DNA of 14,560 bases from JAWLHA01 sp041690535 (GTDB lineage: Bacteria; Pseudomonadota; Gammaproteobacteria; Thiohalomonadales; Thiohalomonadaceae), in assembly GCA_041690535.1 (NCBI GenBank), contig JAWLHA010000089.1:1-14560 (forward strand). Direction: 5' to 3'. Made by a program: the position numbers and the translations under genes. The notes under the pieces were generated by a model that ran no database searches, was not told where the DNA came from, and worked only from the letters and a program-made list of their open reading frames with translations. Of this stretch, positions 7,430 to 13,733 are shown in pieces. The number at the start of each line of letters is the position of its first letter. Within the stretch, counting starts at the first letter, position 1.

Positions 7430-7756
7430 TCAGTCGCCCTCCGCGTCACCGCCGCCCTTTTTCATGCGCTTGCCCTCGGCGGCGCGCCGCCGGCGCACCT
7501 CCTTCGGATCGGCAATGAGGGGGCGATAGATCTCCACCCGGTCTCTGGCACGAAGAACCGTGTCAGGCTTGCTAAGTTTGCCGAAGATGCCAAACTTGCC
7601 CCCCTCCACATCGATCTCGGGAAACTTCTCCAGAATCCCCGAGCGCACCACCGCCTCCTTCAGAGTGGTCCCCTCCTCCACCTCGATCAGGAGGATCAAC
7701 TGCGCATCGGGACGGGCATAAGCGACCTCGACCGGGAATGATTCACGCTTTTCCAT
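7430..7756 (-). CDS. rnfH: RnfH-family ubiquitin-like protein (former RatB)
   Basis: Member of the RnfH family (beta-grasp, ubiquitin-like; function unsettled, named from rnf clusters). 108 residues from ATG 7754-7756. The core FPVEVAYARPDAQLILLIEVEEGTTLKEAVVRSGIL and KFGIFGKLSKPDTVLRARDRVEIYRPLIADPKEVRRRRA closely follows the E. coli protein, including the hallmark DRVEIYRPLIADPKE. A Lys/Gly/Asp-rich tail of about 12 residues ends it. The start overlaps the end of ratA by 14 nt, giving translational coupling; a longer in-frame reading into ratA is not the gene. Confidence 0.93.
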   Translation of the reverse strand: MEKRESFPVEVAYARPDAQLILLIEVEEGTTLKEAVVRSGILEKFPEIDVEGGKFGIFGKLSKPDTVLRARDRVEIYRPLIADPKEVRRRRAAEGKRMKKGGGDAEGD

Positions 7757-8180
7757 AAACCTGCTCGGCACGTTTGCAGAAGGCATCCACCAGACTGTTG
7801 CAGATCTGGCCGAAAATGGGTCCCACGGCCAGGGCGATGATCTTGCTGGAGAACTCGAAATCCATGTCCAGCGATACCTTGCAGGCTCGCTCGCCCAAAC
7901 CATCGAAGCGCCAGAACCCATCCAGCTGGCGAAACGGTCCCTGCTCCAGTCGCATCTCAATCATCTTGTTGCGCTGCAGACGGTTACGCGTCGTGAACGA
8001 CTTTGCCAAGCTGCCGTGGGCAATCTCGATGCTGGCCCGCACACAATCTTCGTCCCGGGAGAGGACTGCCGAGGAGCGGCACCAGGGGAGAAACTCCGGA
8101 TAGGCGGCAATATCGTCCACCAAACTGAACATTTCGCTGGGACTATAGGGTACCAGCGCACTCTTGCTGATCGTAGGCAC
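7743..8180 (-). CDS. ratA: RatA-family START-domain protein
   Basis: Member of the RatA/coenzyme-Q-binding (COQ10-like, polyketide cyclase/START) family. E. coli RatA is reported to bind the 50S subunit and inhibit 70S assembly, while eukaryotic relatives bind ubiquinone, so the exact role here is open. 145 residues with GTG start (8178-8180). Visible are SKSALVPYSPSEMFSLVDDIAAYPEFLPWC, SFTTRNRLQRNKMIEMRLEQGPFRQLDGFWRF and the C-terminal helix region VDAFCKRAEQVY. GCGGAA before the GTG is a weak ribosome site. It lies 11 nt after the transporter gene and overlaps rnfH, so the three probably share a transcript. Confidence 0.94.
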   Translation of the reverse strand: MPTISKSALVPYSPSEMFSLVDDIAAYPEFLPWCRSSAVLSRDEDCVRASIEIAHGSLAKSFTTRNRLQRNKMIEMRLEQGPFRQLDGFWRFDGLGERACKVSLDMDFEFSSKIIALAVGPIFGQICNSLVDAFCKRAEQVYGKA

Positions 8181-8191
8181 GGTGGGTTCCG

Positions 8192-9571
8192 CTATTTGAG
8201 GTCAATGACGCCGATTACGTTCAGAAATACAACCGTGACGGCCACCGGCGTGATGTAACGCACCAGAAAAAGCCACAACCGGTAACCAAGAGAGTTGCCC
8301 ATGGCCAGCTCGTCCATGGAGGCTTCCCGCTTCATCAACCATGCGGCGAAGGCGGCAATAAGGAGGCCACCAAGGGGCAACATGATGTTGGCGGTCAGGT
8401 AGTCTAGCACGTCGAAAAAGGTCTTGCCGAACAGGTGGTACTCTTCGCCGGACCAGATGTTGAAGGAGAAGATCGTACCCAGCCCCAGCACCCAGGTGAT
8501 CACGCCCGCCCACGCGGAGGCGTTCACCCTGCTCATGCCGTGGTTCTCCACCATCCAGGCCACCAGCGGCTCGATGAGCGAGATCGAGGAAGACCAGGCG
8601 GCAAAAACCAATAGCAGGAAGAACAAGGCCCCGAAGAAGGTCCCCCCCGGCATGTGACCGAAGGCGATGGGAAGGGTCTGGAAGATGAGCCCGGGCCCGG
8701 CGCCCGGGGCGAGGTCGTTGGCAAAGACGATGGGGAAAATGGCCATGCCGGCAAGCAGTGCCACCACTGTGTCGGCCATCGCAATGGCGATGGAGGTGCG
8801 AGCGATGGAGGTGCGGCGGGGCAGATAGGAGCCGTACACCATGATCGCCCCCATCCCCAAGCTCAGGGTGAAAAAGGCGTGGCCCATGGCGGTGAGGATC
8901 CCGCTGGCCGAGATTCGTTCGTAGTCCGGCCGGAAGAGAAACTGCAGCCCTTGCTGAAAGTACCCTGTGTTCATGGCATAGCCCACCAGCACGATGAGCA
9001 GCACGAACAGGGCAGGCATGAGATAGCGCACCGCCTTCTCAAGACCGCCTCTCACCCCCCGCGCCACCACCACCATGGTCATGACCATAAAGAGGGTGTG
9101 CCAGGCCAGCAGGCGTTCCGGGTCACCCACCAGCGCGGAGAAGATGCTGCTGGCGCCATCGGTCGTCACGCCGGTGAAGGCGCCCGATGCCGTGCGCACC
9201 AGGTACGCCAACGCCCAGCCGGCTATGACGCTGTAATAGGAGAGGATCAGAAACCCCGCGACCACCCCTGCCCAGCCGAGGAACTGCCACGCCCCGGGCT
9301 GGCCGGCCTCCCTGGCCAAATGCCGCATCGTGTTGATGGGACTGCGACGGCCCCGGCGCCCAAGCATCACCTCGGCCATCATGATGGGGATGCCGATCAC
9401 TGCGATACAGCCCAGGTAAATGAGCACGAACGCCCCACCGCCGTTCTCACCGGTAATGTAGGGAAACTTCCAGATGTTGCCGAGTCCGACCGCCGAGCCC
9501 GTGGCCGCCAGGATGAAGGCCCACCGGGACGACCACTGACCGTGGATGGATTCGCGCTGCACAGAAGTCAT
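8192..9571 (-). CDS. Sodium-dependent transporter of the SNF/NSS family
   Basis: Inner-membrane Na+-coupled symporter of the neurotransmitter:sodium symporter (LeuT-fold) family; amino acids are the usual substrates, but the substrate is not readable here. About 459 residues with 11-12 hydrophobic segments. TM1 carries the family signature GSAVGLGNIWKFPY (25-38), whose unwound part binds Na+ and substrate, followed by GENGGGAFVLIYL. TM6 is FFTLSLGMGAIMVYGSYL. The final segments include FLNVIGVIDLK. A run of G (GGGGG) precedes two adjacent ATGs; the second (9569-9571) has better spacing, and a TTG 11 codons upstream is possible. It is inserted between ratA and smpB compared with E. coli and probably heads the transporter-ratA-rnfH transcript. 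Confidence 0.93.
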   Translation of the reverse strand: MTSVQRESIHGQWSSRWAFILAATGSAVGLGNIWKFPYITGENGGGAFVLIYLGCIAVIGIPIMMAEVMLGRRGRRSPINTMRHLAREAGQPGAWQFLGWAGVVAGFLILSYYSVIAGWALAYLVRTASGAFTGVTTDGASSIFSALVGDPERLLAWHTLFMVMTMVVVARGVRGGLEKAVRYLMPALFVLLIVLVGYAMNTGYFQQGLQFLFRPDYERISASGILTAMGHAFFTLSLGMGAIMVYGSYLPRRTSIARTSIAIAMADTVVALLAGMAIFPIVFANDLAPGAGPGLIFQTLPIAFGHMPGGTFFGALFFLLLVFAAWSSSISLIEPLVAWMVENHGMSRVNASAWAGVITWVLGLGTIFSFNIWSGEEYHLFGKTFFDVLDYLTANIMLPLGGLLIAAFAAWLMKREASMDELAMGNSLGYRLWLFLVRYITPVAVTVVFLNVIGVIDLK

Positions 9572-9745
9572 CATTCCCCCGCTAATCGTACGCTTTTGCA
9601 GCAATTGTCGGTGAAATTACGCCACGCCTCAACCGGGGCCCTCCCCTTGGGCCTCCCGCCCCCCGGACTTCCCAACCCAATTGCCGCCCCTGTGCGTGCC
9701 GTTTCCCCCTCCATTCCCGCCTATCGCAGCGGCGGGGGGTTGCCC

Positions 9746-9751
9746 TATAAT
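9746..9751 (+). promoter_or_regulatory. -10 box immediately before smpB
   Basis: A perfect TATAAT ends 8 bp before the smpB ATG (9760). A start site 6-8 nt downstream would place the RNA 5' end at or within 1-3 nt of the ATG. No good -35 is seen at normal spacing, and no Shine-Dalgarno lies in the CGCGCCCT between the box and the ATG. Confidence 0.6.
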
Positions 9752-9759
9752 CGCGCCCT

Positions 9760-10242
9760 ATGGCGAAGAAAAAAGCGACAGACAAGGGAACCGGCTCCAG
9801 CACCATCGTGGTCAACCGCAAGGCGCGCCATGAGTACTTCATCGAGGAGCGCTTCGAGGCGGGGCTGGCGCTGGAGGGGTGGGAGGTCAAGAGCCTCAGG
9901 GCCGGCCGCATCCAGCTGGTGGACAGCTACGTGATCATTAAGGATGGGGAAGCGTGGCTCATCGGCGCTTTGATCACTCCCCTGCAAACCGCCTCCACCC
10001 ACATCAACCCTGATCCAACGCGCACCCGTAAGTTGCTGTTGCACCGCCAAGAGCTGGACCAGCTCATCGGGGCGGTGGAGCGCAAGGGCTACACGCTCAT
10101 CGCCCTCTCCCTATATTGGAAGCGGGGGCGCGCCAAAGCCGAGATCGGCCTGGCCAAGGGCAAACAGGCCCACGACAAACGGGCCACCGAGAAAGACCGC
10201 GACTGGCAGCGCCAGAAGCAGCGCCTGCTCCGCAGCGCCTGA
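9760..10242 (+). CDS. smpB: SsrA-binding protein SmpB
   Basis: Binds tmRNA and brings it to stalled ribosomes for trans-translation. 160 residues, the normal length. After a Lys-rich start it shows VVNRKARHEYFIEERFEAGLALEGWEVKSLRAGRIQLVDSYV, the beta-barrel hallmark, then GEAWLIGALITPLQTASTHINPDPTRTRKLLLH, and the C-terminal KGKQAHDKRATEKDRDWQRQKQRLL tail that enters the mRNA channel. The start fits the family N-terminus. The absence of a ribosome site and the very close TATAAT suggest leaderless translation. It lies 81 bp before ssrA, the partner RNA. Confidence 0.97.
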   Translation: MAKKKATDKGTGSSTIVVNRKARHEYFIEERFEAGLALEGWEVKSLRAGRIQLVDSYVIIKDGEAWLIGALITPLQTASTHINPDPTRTRKLLLHRQELDQLIGAVERKGYTLIALSLYWKRGRAKAEIGLAKGKQAHDKRATEKDRDWQRQKQRLLRSA

Positions 10243-10252
10243 AATTCAGCAG

Positions 10253-10281
10253 GTGACAGGGAACCTTTCCATCGCTAGACT
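10253..10281 (+). promoter_or_regulatory. Candidate ssrA promoter
   Basis: GTGACA (10253-10258), 17-bp spacer, TAGACT (10276-10281), located between the smpB stop and the tmRNA. It would give a leader of about 36 nt, to be removed by processing. The leader holds the perfect palindrome TGCCCGA-G-TCGGGCA (10297-10311), 12 nt before the mature 5' end. Motif-based prediction. Confidence 0.5.
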
Positions 10282-10323
10282 ATCTCATTGTTTGAATGCC
10301 CGAGTCGGGCAATCGACAAATCA

Positions 10324-10699
10324 GGGGGCGACCTGGCTTCGACGGGGGTTGCGAAACCTTAGGTGCATGCCGAGGGGCAGATCACCTCGTAAATCCAGCT
10401 GCAATCAACATAGTTGCCAACGACGACAACTACGCTCTGGCCGCCTAATCGCGGCTAGCCTCTGACTGGGGCCGTGCTTGTGCGCTCAGAGTCTGCGTAA
10501 GCAGACACTCAGGGGTCATCTCTCACAAGATCGCGGTGAAGCTCGTCCGGGGCAGATCCGTTAAAACCTAACCGGAATCGCCGTCAGCACGCCCCGCCCG
10601 TCGGGCAGTTGCCGGTTAAACACAATAGGCGCGGATAAGCATGTAGAGCCGAGGGCGGAGGACTCGCGGACGCGGGTTCGATTCCCGCCGCCTCCACCA
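10324..10699 (+). ncRNA. ssrA: Transfer-messenger RNA (tmRNA, SsrA)
   Basis: Rescues ribosomes stalled on broken mRNA. The 5' end GGGGGC pairs with GCCTCC just before the 3' ACCA, forming the tRNA-like acceptor stem. Near the 5' end are CTGGCTTCGACGGG and the conserved GCATGCCGAGGGG; near the 3' end is the T arm GGGTTCGATTCCCGCC with CCA encoded at 10697-10699. The tag reading frame is 10416-10448: GCC resume codon, peptide ANDDNYALAA, TAA stop. This is a one-piece tmRNA of about 376 nt, typical of gammaproteobacteria. SmpB is encoded directly upstream. The 3' end is a common target for integrating elements, and accessory DNA does begin downstream. Confidence 0.97.
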
Positions 10700-10705
10700 A
10701 TAGAT

Positions 10706-10736
10706 AAAGGCCAACAGTTCGCTGTTGGCCTTTTTT
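10706..10736 (+). terminator. Rho-independent terminator of ssrA
   Basis: Twelve-base stem AAAGGCCAACAG / CTGTTGGCCTTT closed by a TTCG tetraloop (10718-10721) and followed by a T-rich tail to 10736. It begins 7 nt after the tmRNA CCA end. Confidence 0.95.
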
Positions 10737-10742
10737 CTTGCG

Positions 10743-10771
10743 CGCTCCCGCGTGTCCGCGGGGGCTCCTAC
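10743..10771 (-). repeat. REP-like hairpin element
   Basis: The minus strand reads GTAGGAGC, two C, then CCCGCG-GACA-CGCGGG and AGCGC. A GTAG tetranucleotide followed by a short GC hairpin is the form of many REP sequences spread by RAYT transposases. Only one copy is clear in the window, so the assignment rests on form. Confidence 0.4.
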
Positions 10772-10963
10772 GGATTCCTGCGGACTTCCTTTCCCGGGCA
10801 CCTCGCCCACCTCGGGCCACCTTTCGCTCTCTCCGCGCCGTTTTTCTCTCCGGCCTCGCTCCCCGGCGAAGGGCCGAAGTCCGCAAAGGCCACACTTCGC
10901 ATACAACTCAATAAGTTACGCACGGACCAATCAAGCGATTGGATTGCGGCATTGGTGTTCCAA

Positions 10964-11626
10964 CTACAAATTCGAATCGCTGATCGATAACCCCAAATCC
11001 TGCCGGAGAGTTTTTTCATCACAGCCGAGGGCCTCGGCCGCAGCCGCCCAGGTACCGTGCTGCTCCTTGGCCCACTGGGCGAGTCGAGCGCGGAACCAGC
11101 GGATGCGGTCCGTGCGAGAACCCTCCCCGAAGCCGCCGCTCTCGGGCACCGATGCCGAGGTGAAGCGCTGCCACTCGGCCAGCGCCGCGCGGATCCCCTC
11201 GTTCGGATCGGATGACGACCACCATGCCATGCAGAGCACGGCGAGACGCTGAAGGTCACGGAGGTTGCCTGGCAACGCGTGGCGCCGGAGCGCCCGCTCG
11301 AGCTCGTTCGACCACGGCGCATCCGCGGGCAGGTCCTCGCGCTGGCGAAGCTCTCGCCAGACGCGGCCCCAGTCCTCCTCGACGTCTTCGCGGCACTCGC
11401 GGAGTGGCGGCACCGTGATGGCGAGGTGGCTAAGCCGATCGAAGAGGTCTGCGTCGAGGCGCTCGCGCAACTCTGCGACAGGCAGGTTCGAGGCGCATAC
11501 GAGCTCGACGTCTACGCCCTCCTCACGGTCACTGCCGACCGGCCGATAGCGTCGGCCGGGCATCGGGTGGTCTTCGCACCTGCCGGCGAACAACTCCGGC
11601 GCGGCGAAGTCGACGAGCACGAACAA
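10964..11626 (-). pseudogene. 3' remnant of a sigma-54-activator-like (RtcR-like) AAA+ regulator
   Basis: An open frame of about 220 codons whose only start is an internal TTG. From about residue 24 it resembles the second half of a sigma-54 interaction AAA+ domain: RYRPVGSDRE, VELVCASN (sensor I region), LFDRLSHLAITVPPLRECREDV and LPGNLRDLQRLA. A Fis-like helix-turn-helix follows at the end (GTWAAAAEALGCDEKTLRQDLGL). Walker A, the GAFTGA loop and a clear Walker B are missing, so it cannot be a working ATPase. The lost N-terminus coincides with the junction to the next remnant. RtcR is the nearest recognisable relative; another branch of activators is possible. Confidence 0.6.
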
Positions 11627-11639
11627 CCCAAGAAACGAC

Positions 11640-12380
11640 AGGACTATTACTACAGCCGTCTGTGGTCCCCTCAGCGCCCCACGGTCGTCTACGTCGGAAC
11701 GGTGGCGATTGGTCTGGCCGTCGTCGAAATGTCCGAAGCGGTGCTAATGCGCTACGTCAACGGAAAGTACATCCGGGATGCCGACTACGTGCCGCCCAAG
11801 GCATCCCGCCGTTACGTCGATCACTCGTGGACGACCACCAAGGAGTTGCCCTGCGGCCGCCTTCGGCTAGTCGCCTACTCGCCCTACTGGTCTGTCTCCT
11901 GGTCGGCGCAGTGGCAGGAAACCAAGAAAGCGCCGTTGACGCGCGAGCTGGGTGCGATCGTAAAGGCGCTTGAGGAGGCCGCGGTCGAGTTGGTCGAGAA
12001 GTTGAACGAGGCCGCGCGTCAGGCGGAAATCGAACGCCTGGAACGGCTCGCGGCCGAGCAAAGACGTCGGCAGGAGGAGGATCGCCGCCGGGTTCAACAG
12101 TCGTTCAAGGACAGCCAGGCGCAACTCGTCCAGATCATCCAGGCCTGGGCCGACGTGATGAACGTGGAGCGAATTTCTCCAGGGGGTCCAGGATCGCGCC
12201 GCCGCTCTGCCGGCGGACGAGCGCAACGGGGTACTCGAAAGGCTCAAGCTGGCCCGCGAGTTCCTGGGGTCGCAGGATCCTTTGGACTTCTTCCTGGCGT
12301 GGAAGACGCCGCTGGAGCGCTACCGTCCCCTATCGGCCCAGGCAGCCGATGCGGATGCCGATACCAAGGCCGATTCCTAG
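11640..12380 (+). pseudogene. 3' remnant of an unrecognised coiled-coil gene with a one-base frameshift
   Basis: I do not recognise this family. The first part (from about QDYYYSRLW to SWSAQWQE) is a mixed globular region including VVYVGTVAIGLAVVEMSEAVLMRYVNGKY and HSWTTTKELPCGRLRLVAYSPY. A long charged helix follows (LTRELGAIVKALEEAAVELVEKL to RLERLAAEQRRRQEEDRRRVQQSF), probably a coiled coil. Near 12170 the frame shifts: dropping one C there gives NVEEFLQGVQDRAAALP and a continuous end LGSQDPLDFFLAWKTPLERYRPL to TAG 12378-12380. Upstream of about 11,635 the frame is only antisense to the AAA+ remnant, and no start with a ribosome site is seen, so the 5' end is lost. Confidence 0.55.
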
Positions 12381-12815
12381 ACGAGAGGAAAATTCCCCGT
12401 GCCGGCAATCCAGGTGACCTGGGTTCGATTCCCGCTGGGAATCGAATACTGGCCTGGAGCATCCGGGGAAAGACGAATCTCCACCAATCGGCAAAGCCAC
12501 GAAAACCGAGTGATTATCTACAGTATCGACTCAGTCAACCCCCACTTTCCGCAGCCATCCGCACCCTTCCGCCAACTGCCGGAACGTCTATAAGGCGCGT
12601 TTTCAACGCGGTTTGGCGCCGGCTGCCGCCCCACCGATTACCCGCAGGAGTTCGAACTGCTTCGCACCGCCCCGCAGGAACCAGCAGCAGTCCGCATTTT
12701 TTCTTGGCAGGCTGTTGATTTTCAACGAACTGCTAGAACAGTCCGCGCTTGTGGACTGCGGACTTTCGATGCGAGACCATGACGCGCGGCGGCCATGGTC
12801 CGGTGTCCGAAGAGC
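12381..12815. other. Non-coding accessory stretch
   Basis: No convincing gene on either strand. It contains the palindrome pair at 12410-12446, a CTCCACCAAT match to the tmRNA 3' end at 12479-12488, and AGTCCGC/GCGGACT inverted repeats at 12740-12764 downstream of yhaV. The rest shows nothing I can name. Confidence 0.5.
12410..12446. repeat. Two back-to-back perfect palindromes with a tmRNA/tRNA T-arm-like sequence
   Basis: CCAGGT-G-ACCTGG (12410-12422) is followed after one base by TTCGATTCCC-GCT-GGGAATCGAA (12424-12446, 10-bp arms). Bases 12421-12435, GGGTTCGATTCCCGC, are identical to the T arm of the ssrA gene at 10674-10688. No full tRNA cloverleaf can be built around it, and there is no T-run. 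Possible attachment-site remnant, tRNA fragment or extrusion-type recombination site. Confidence 0.5.
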
Positions 12816-13331
12816 TTAGGACTGAGCAGCCGCAGCTTGGGCGGCTACTTCCTGCAACCGACCGGACGCTGCACGCGCCTCCGACAGAAGCTGATCCCAA
12901 TCGCCGGGGGGATGTCCGCTGGCCAGCATCCTGCGAAAGACCCGATAGGCATCATCGTTGCTCTCGTAGGCCCGCTTGGTATCTTCGTCATTCACCCAAG
13001 CGTAAACGATCACCTTGCTTGGTGCGTGATAGCGGAAGAATAGTCGGTACTGCTGGAAGAACTTGGCGCGGAACCAGTGCTTGTGGTCCTCACCAAGGGT
13101 GTTGCCTTGCCGGTACTCCGGCCTTGCCGGGTCCTGCGGGATAACGTCGAAGGCCAACTTGGCGACCGCGGCCAGCCGCTTACTGACGTTCTTCTTCGTG
13201 AAGCCACTTGGGTCTTTTTGCTTGAGACCCTCGACCTGCCGGCTGAGCACTTCAAGCTGATCCAGAAACAGCGGATGGGCAAAGACTGTCCAACCGTTGA
13301 CGACCAAGGGGGCGGACGCACCCCCACTCAT
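12816..13331 (-). CDS. yhaV: YhaV-family type II toxin (ribosome-dependent RNase)
   Basis: RelE-superfamily mRNA interferase, the toxin of the PrlF-YhaV system. 171 residues against 154 in E. coli; the extra length is mostly a C-terminal Ala-rich tail. Shared family features are VNGWTVFAHPLFLDQLEVL (11-29), GLKQKDPSGFTKKNVSKRLAAV (35-56), WFRAKFFQQYRLFFRYH (86-102), KVIVYAWVNDEDTKRAYESNDDAYRVFRRML (106-136) and SGHPPGDWDQLL (138-149). ATG 13329-13331 overlaps the prlF stop as ATGA, so translation is coupled. No truncation is seen and it looks active. Confidence 0.94.
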   Translation of the reverse strand: MSGGASAPLVVNGWTVFAHPLFLDQLEVLSRQVEGLKQKDPSGFTKKNVSKRLAAVAKLAFDVIPQDPARPEYRQGNTLGEDHKHWFRAKFFQQYRLFFRYHAPSKVIVYAWVNDEDTKRAYESNDDAYRVFRRMLASGHPPGDWDQLLSEARAASGRLQEVAAQAAAAQS

Positions 13332-13657
13332 TCGTCATCTTCCGATAAGGGGGCATCCAGATCGACTTCGATGCCGCCGACCAGCGACTGAATGCGCTGA
13401 ACAAGGCCAGTATCCACGGCCTGGAGCCGCTCGGGATGGCTGGCGATGTCGCGTGCCAGGAAGTCCAGAAACTGCCCAAGCACCGGATCGTCGCCCTCGA
13501 GAGGGGCGGCGCGTGTAAGCACCACCTCACCTCCCGGGCGGATGGTGTAGTGAATCTTGTCACGCCTGCCGAGTTTGAGCGCACGACGGACTGTTTCCGG
13601 CACCGTCGTCTGGTAGCGGTCAGTGAGGGTAGATTCGGCTTCCAGGGTGGCGGCCAT
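13328..13657 (-). CDS. prlF: PrlF-family antitoxin (AbrB-type)
   Basis: Antitoxin and likely autorepressor partner of YhaV. 109 residues (E. coli 111). A SpoVT/AbrB swapped-hairpin DNA-binding domain occupies about residues 6-50 (TLTDRYQTTVPETVRRALKLGRRDKIHYTIRPGGEVVL). The C-terminal part LGQFLDFLARDIASHPERLQAV to LVGGIEVDLDAPLSEDDE, with its acidic end, matches the toxin-neutralising region of PrlF. GGGAGA lies just upstream of ATG 13655-13657. Palindromic candidate operators and a TTGACA promoter precede it. Confidence 0.93.
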   Translation of the reverse strand: MAATLEAESTLTDRYQTTVPETVRRALKLGRRDKIHYTIRPGGEVVLTRAAPLEGDDPVLGQFLDFLARDIASHPERLQAVDTGLVQRIQSLVGGIEVDLDAPLSEDDE

Positions 13658-13691
13658 GGCACTCTCCCAAAAATCGAGGTTCGATGAACCA

Positions 13692-13733
13692 AGGGTAATG
13701 CAGACGCATTACCCTGTCAATGCAACTGCATTG
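13692..13733 (-). promoter_or_regulatory. prlF-yhaV promoter with two palindromic operators
   Basis: AGGGTAATGC-AGAC-GCATTACCCT (13692-13715, 10-bp arms) is followed two bases later by CAATGCA-AC-TGCATTG (13718-13733). AATGC recurs four times in alternating orientation. On the minus strand TTGACA (13715-13720), a 17-bp spacer and a poor -10, TACCCT (13692-13697), coincide with the palindromes. The first ends 35 bp before the prlF ATG. This fits PrlF or PrlF-YhaV autoregulation; which protein binds is inferred. Confidence 0.65.

Noticed and set aside
8654..9934. 426-codon plus-strand frame opposite the transporter
   Set aside because: His/Gly/Asp-rich composition typical of antisense to membrane protein genes; no domain.
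10616..10906. Minus-strand frame with WWRRRESNPRPRVLRPRLYM
   Set aside because: This is the antisense of the tmRNA 3' end, a known source of false protein calls.
12390..12450. Complete tRNA gene around the T-arm-like sequence
   Set aside because: No matching acceptor, D or anticodon arms can be built; the T stem itself is imperfect outside the GGG/CCC core.
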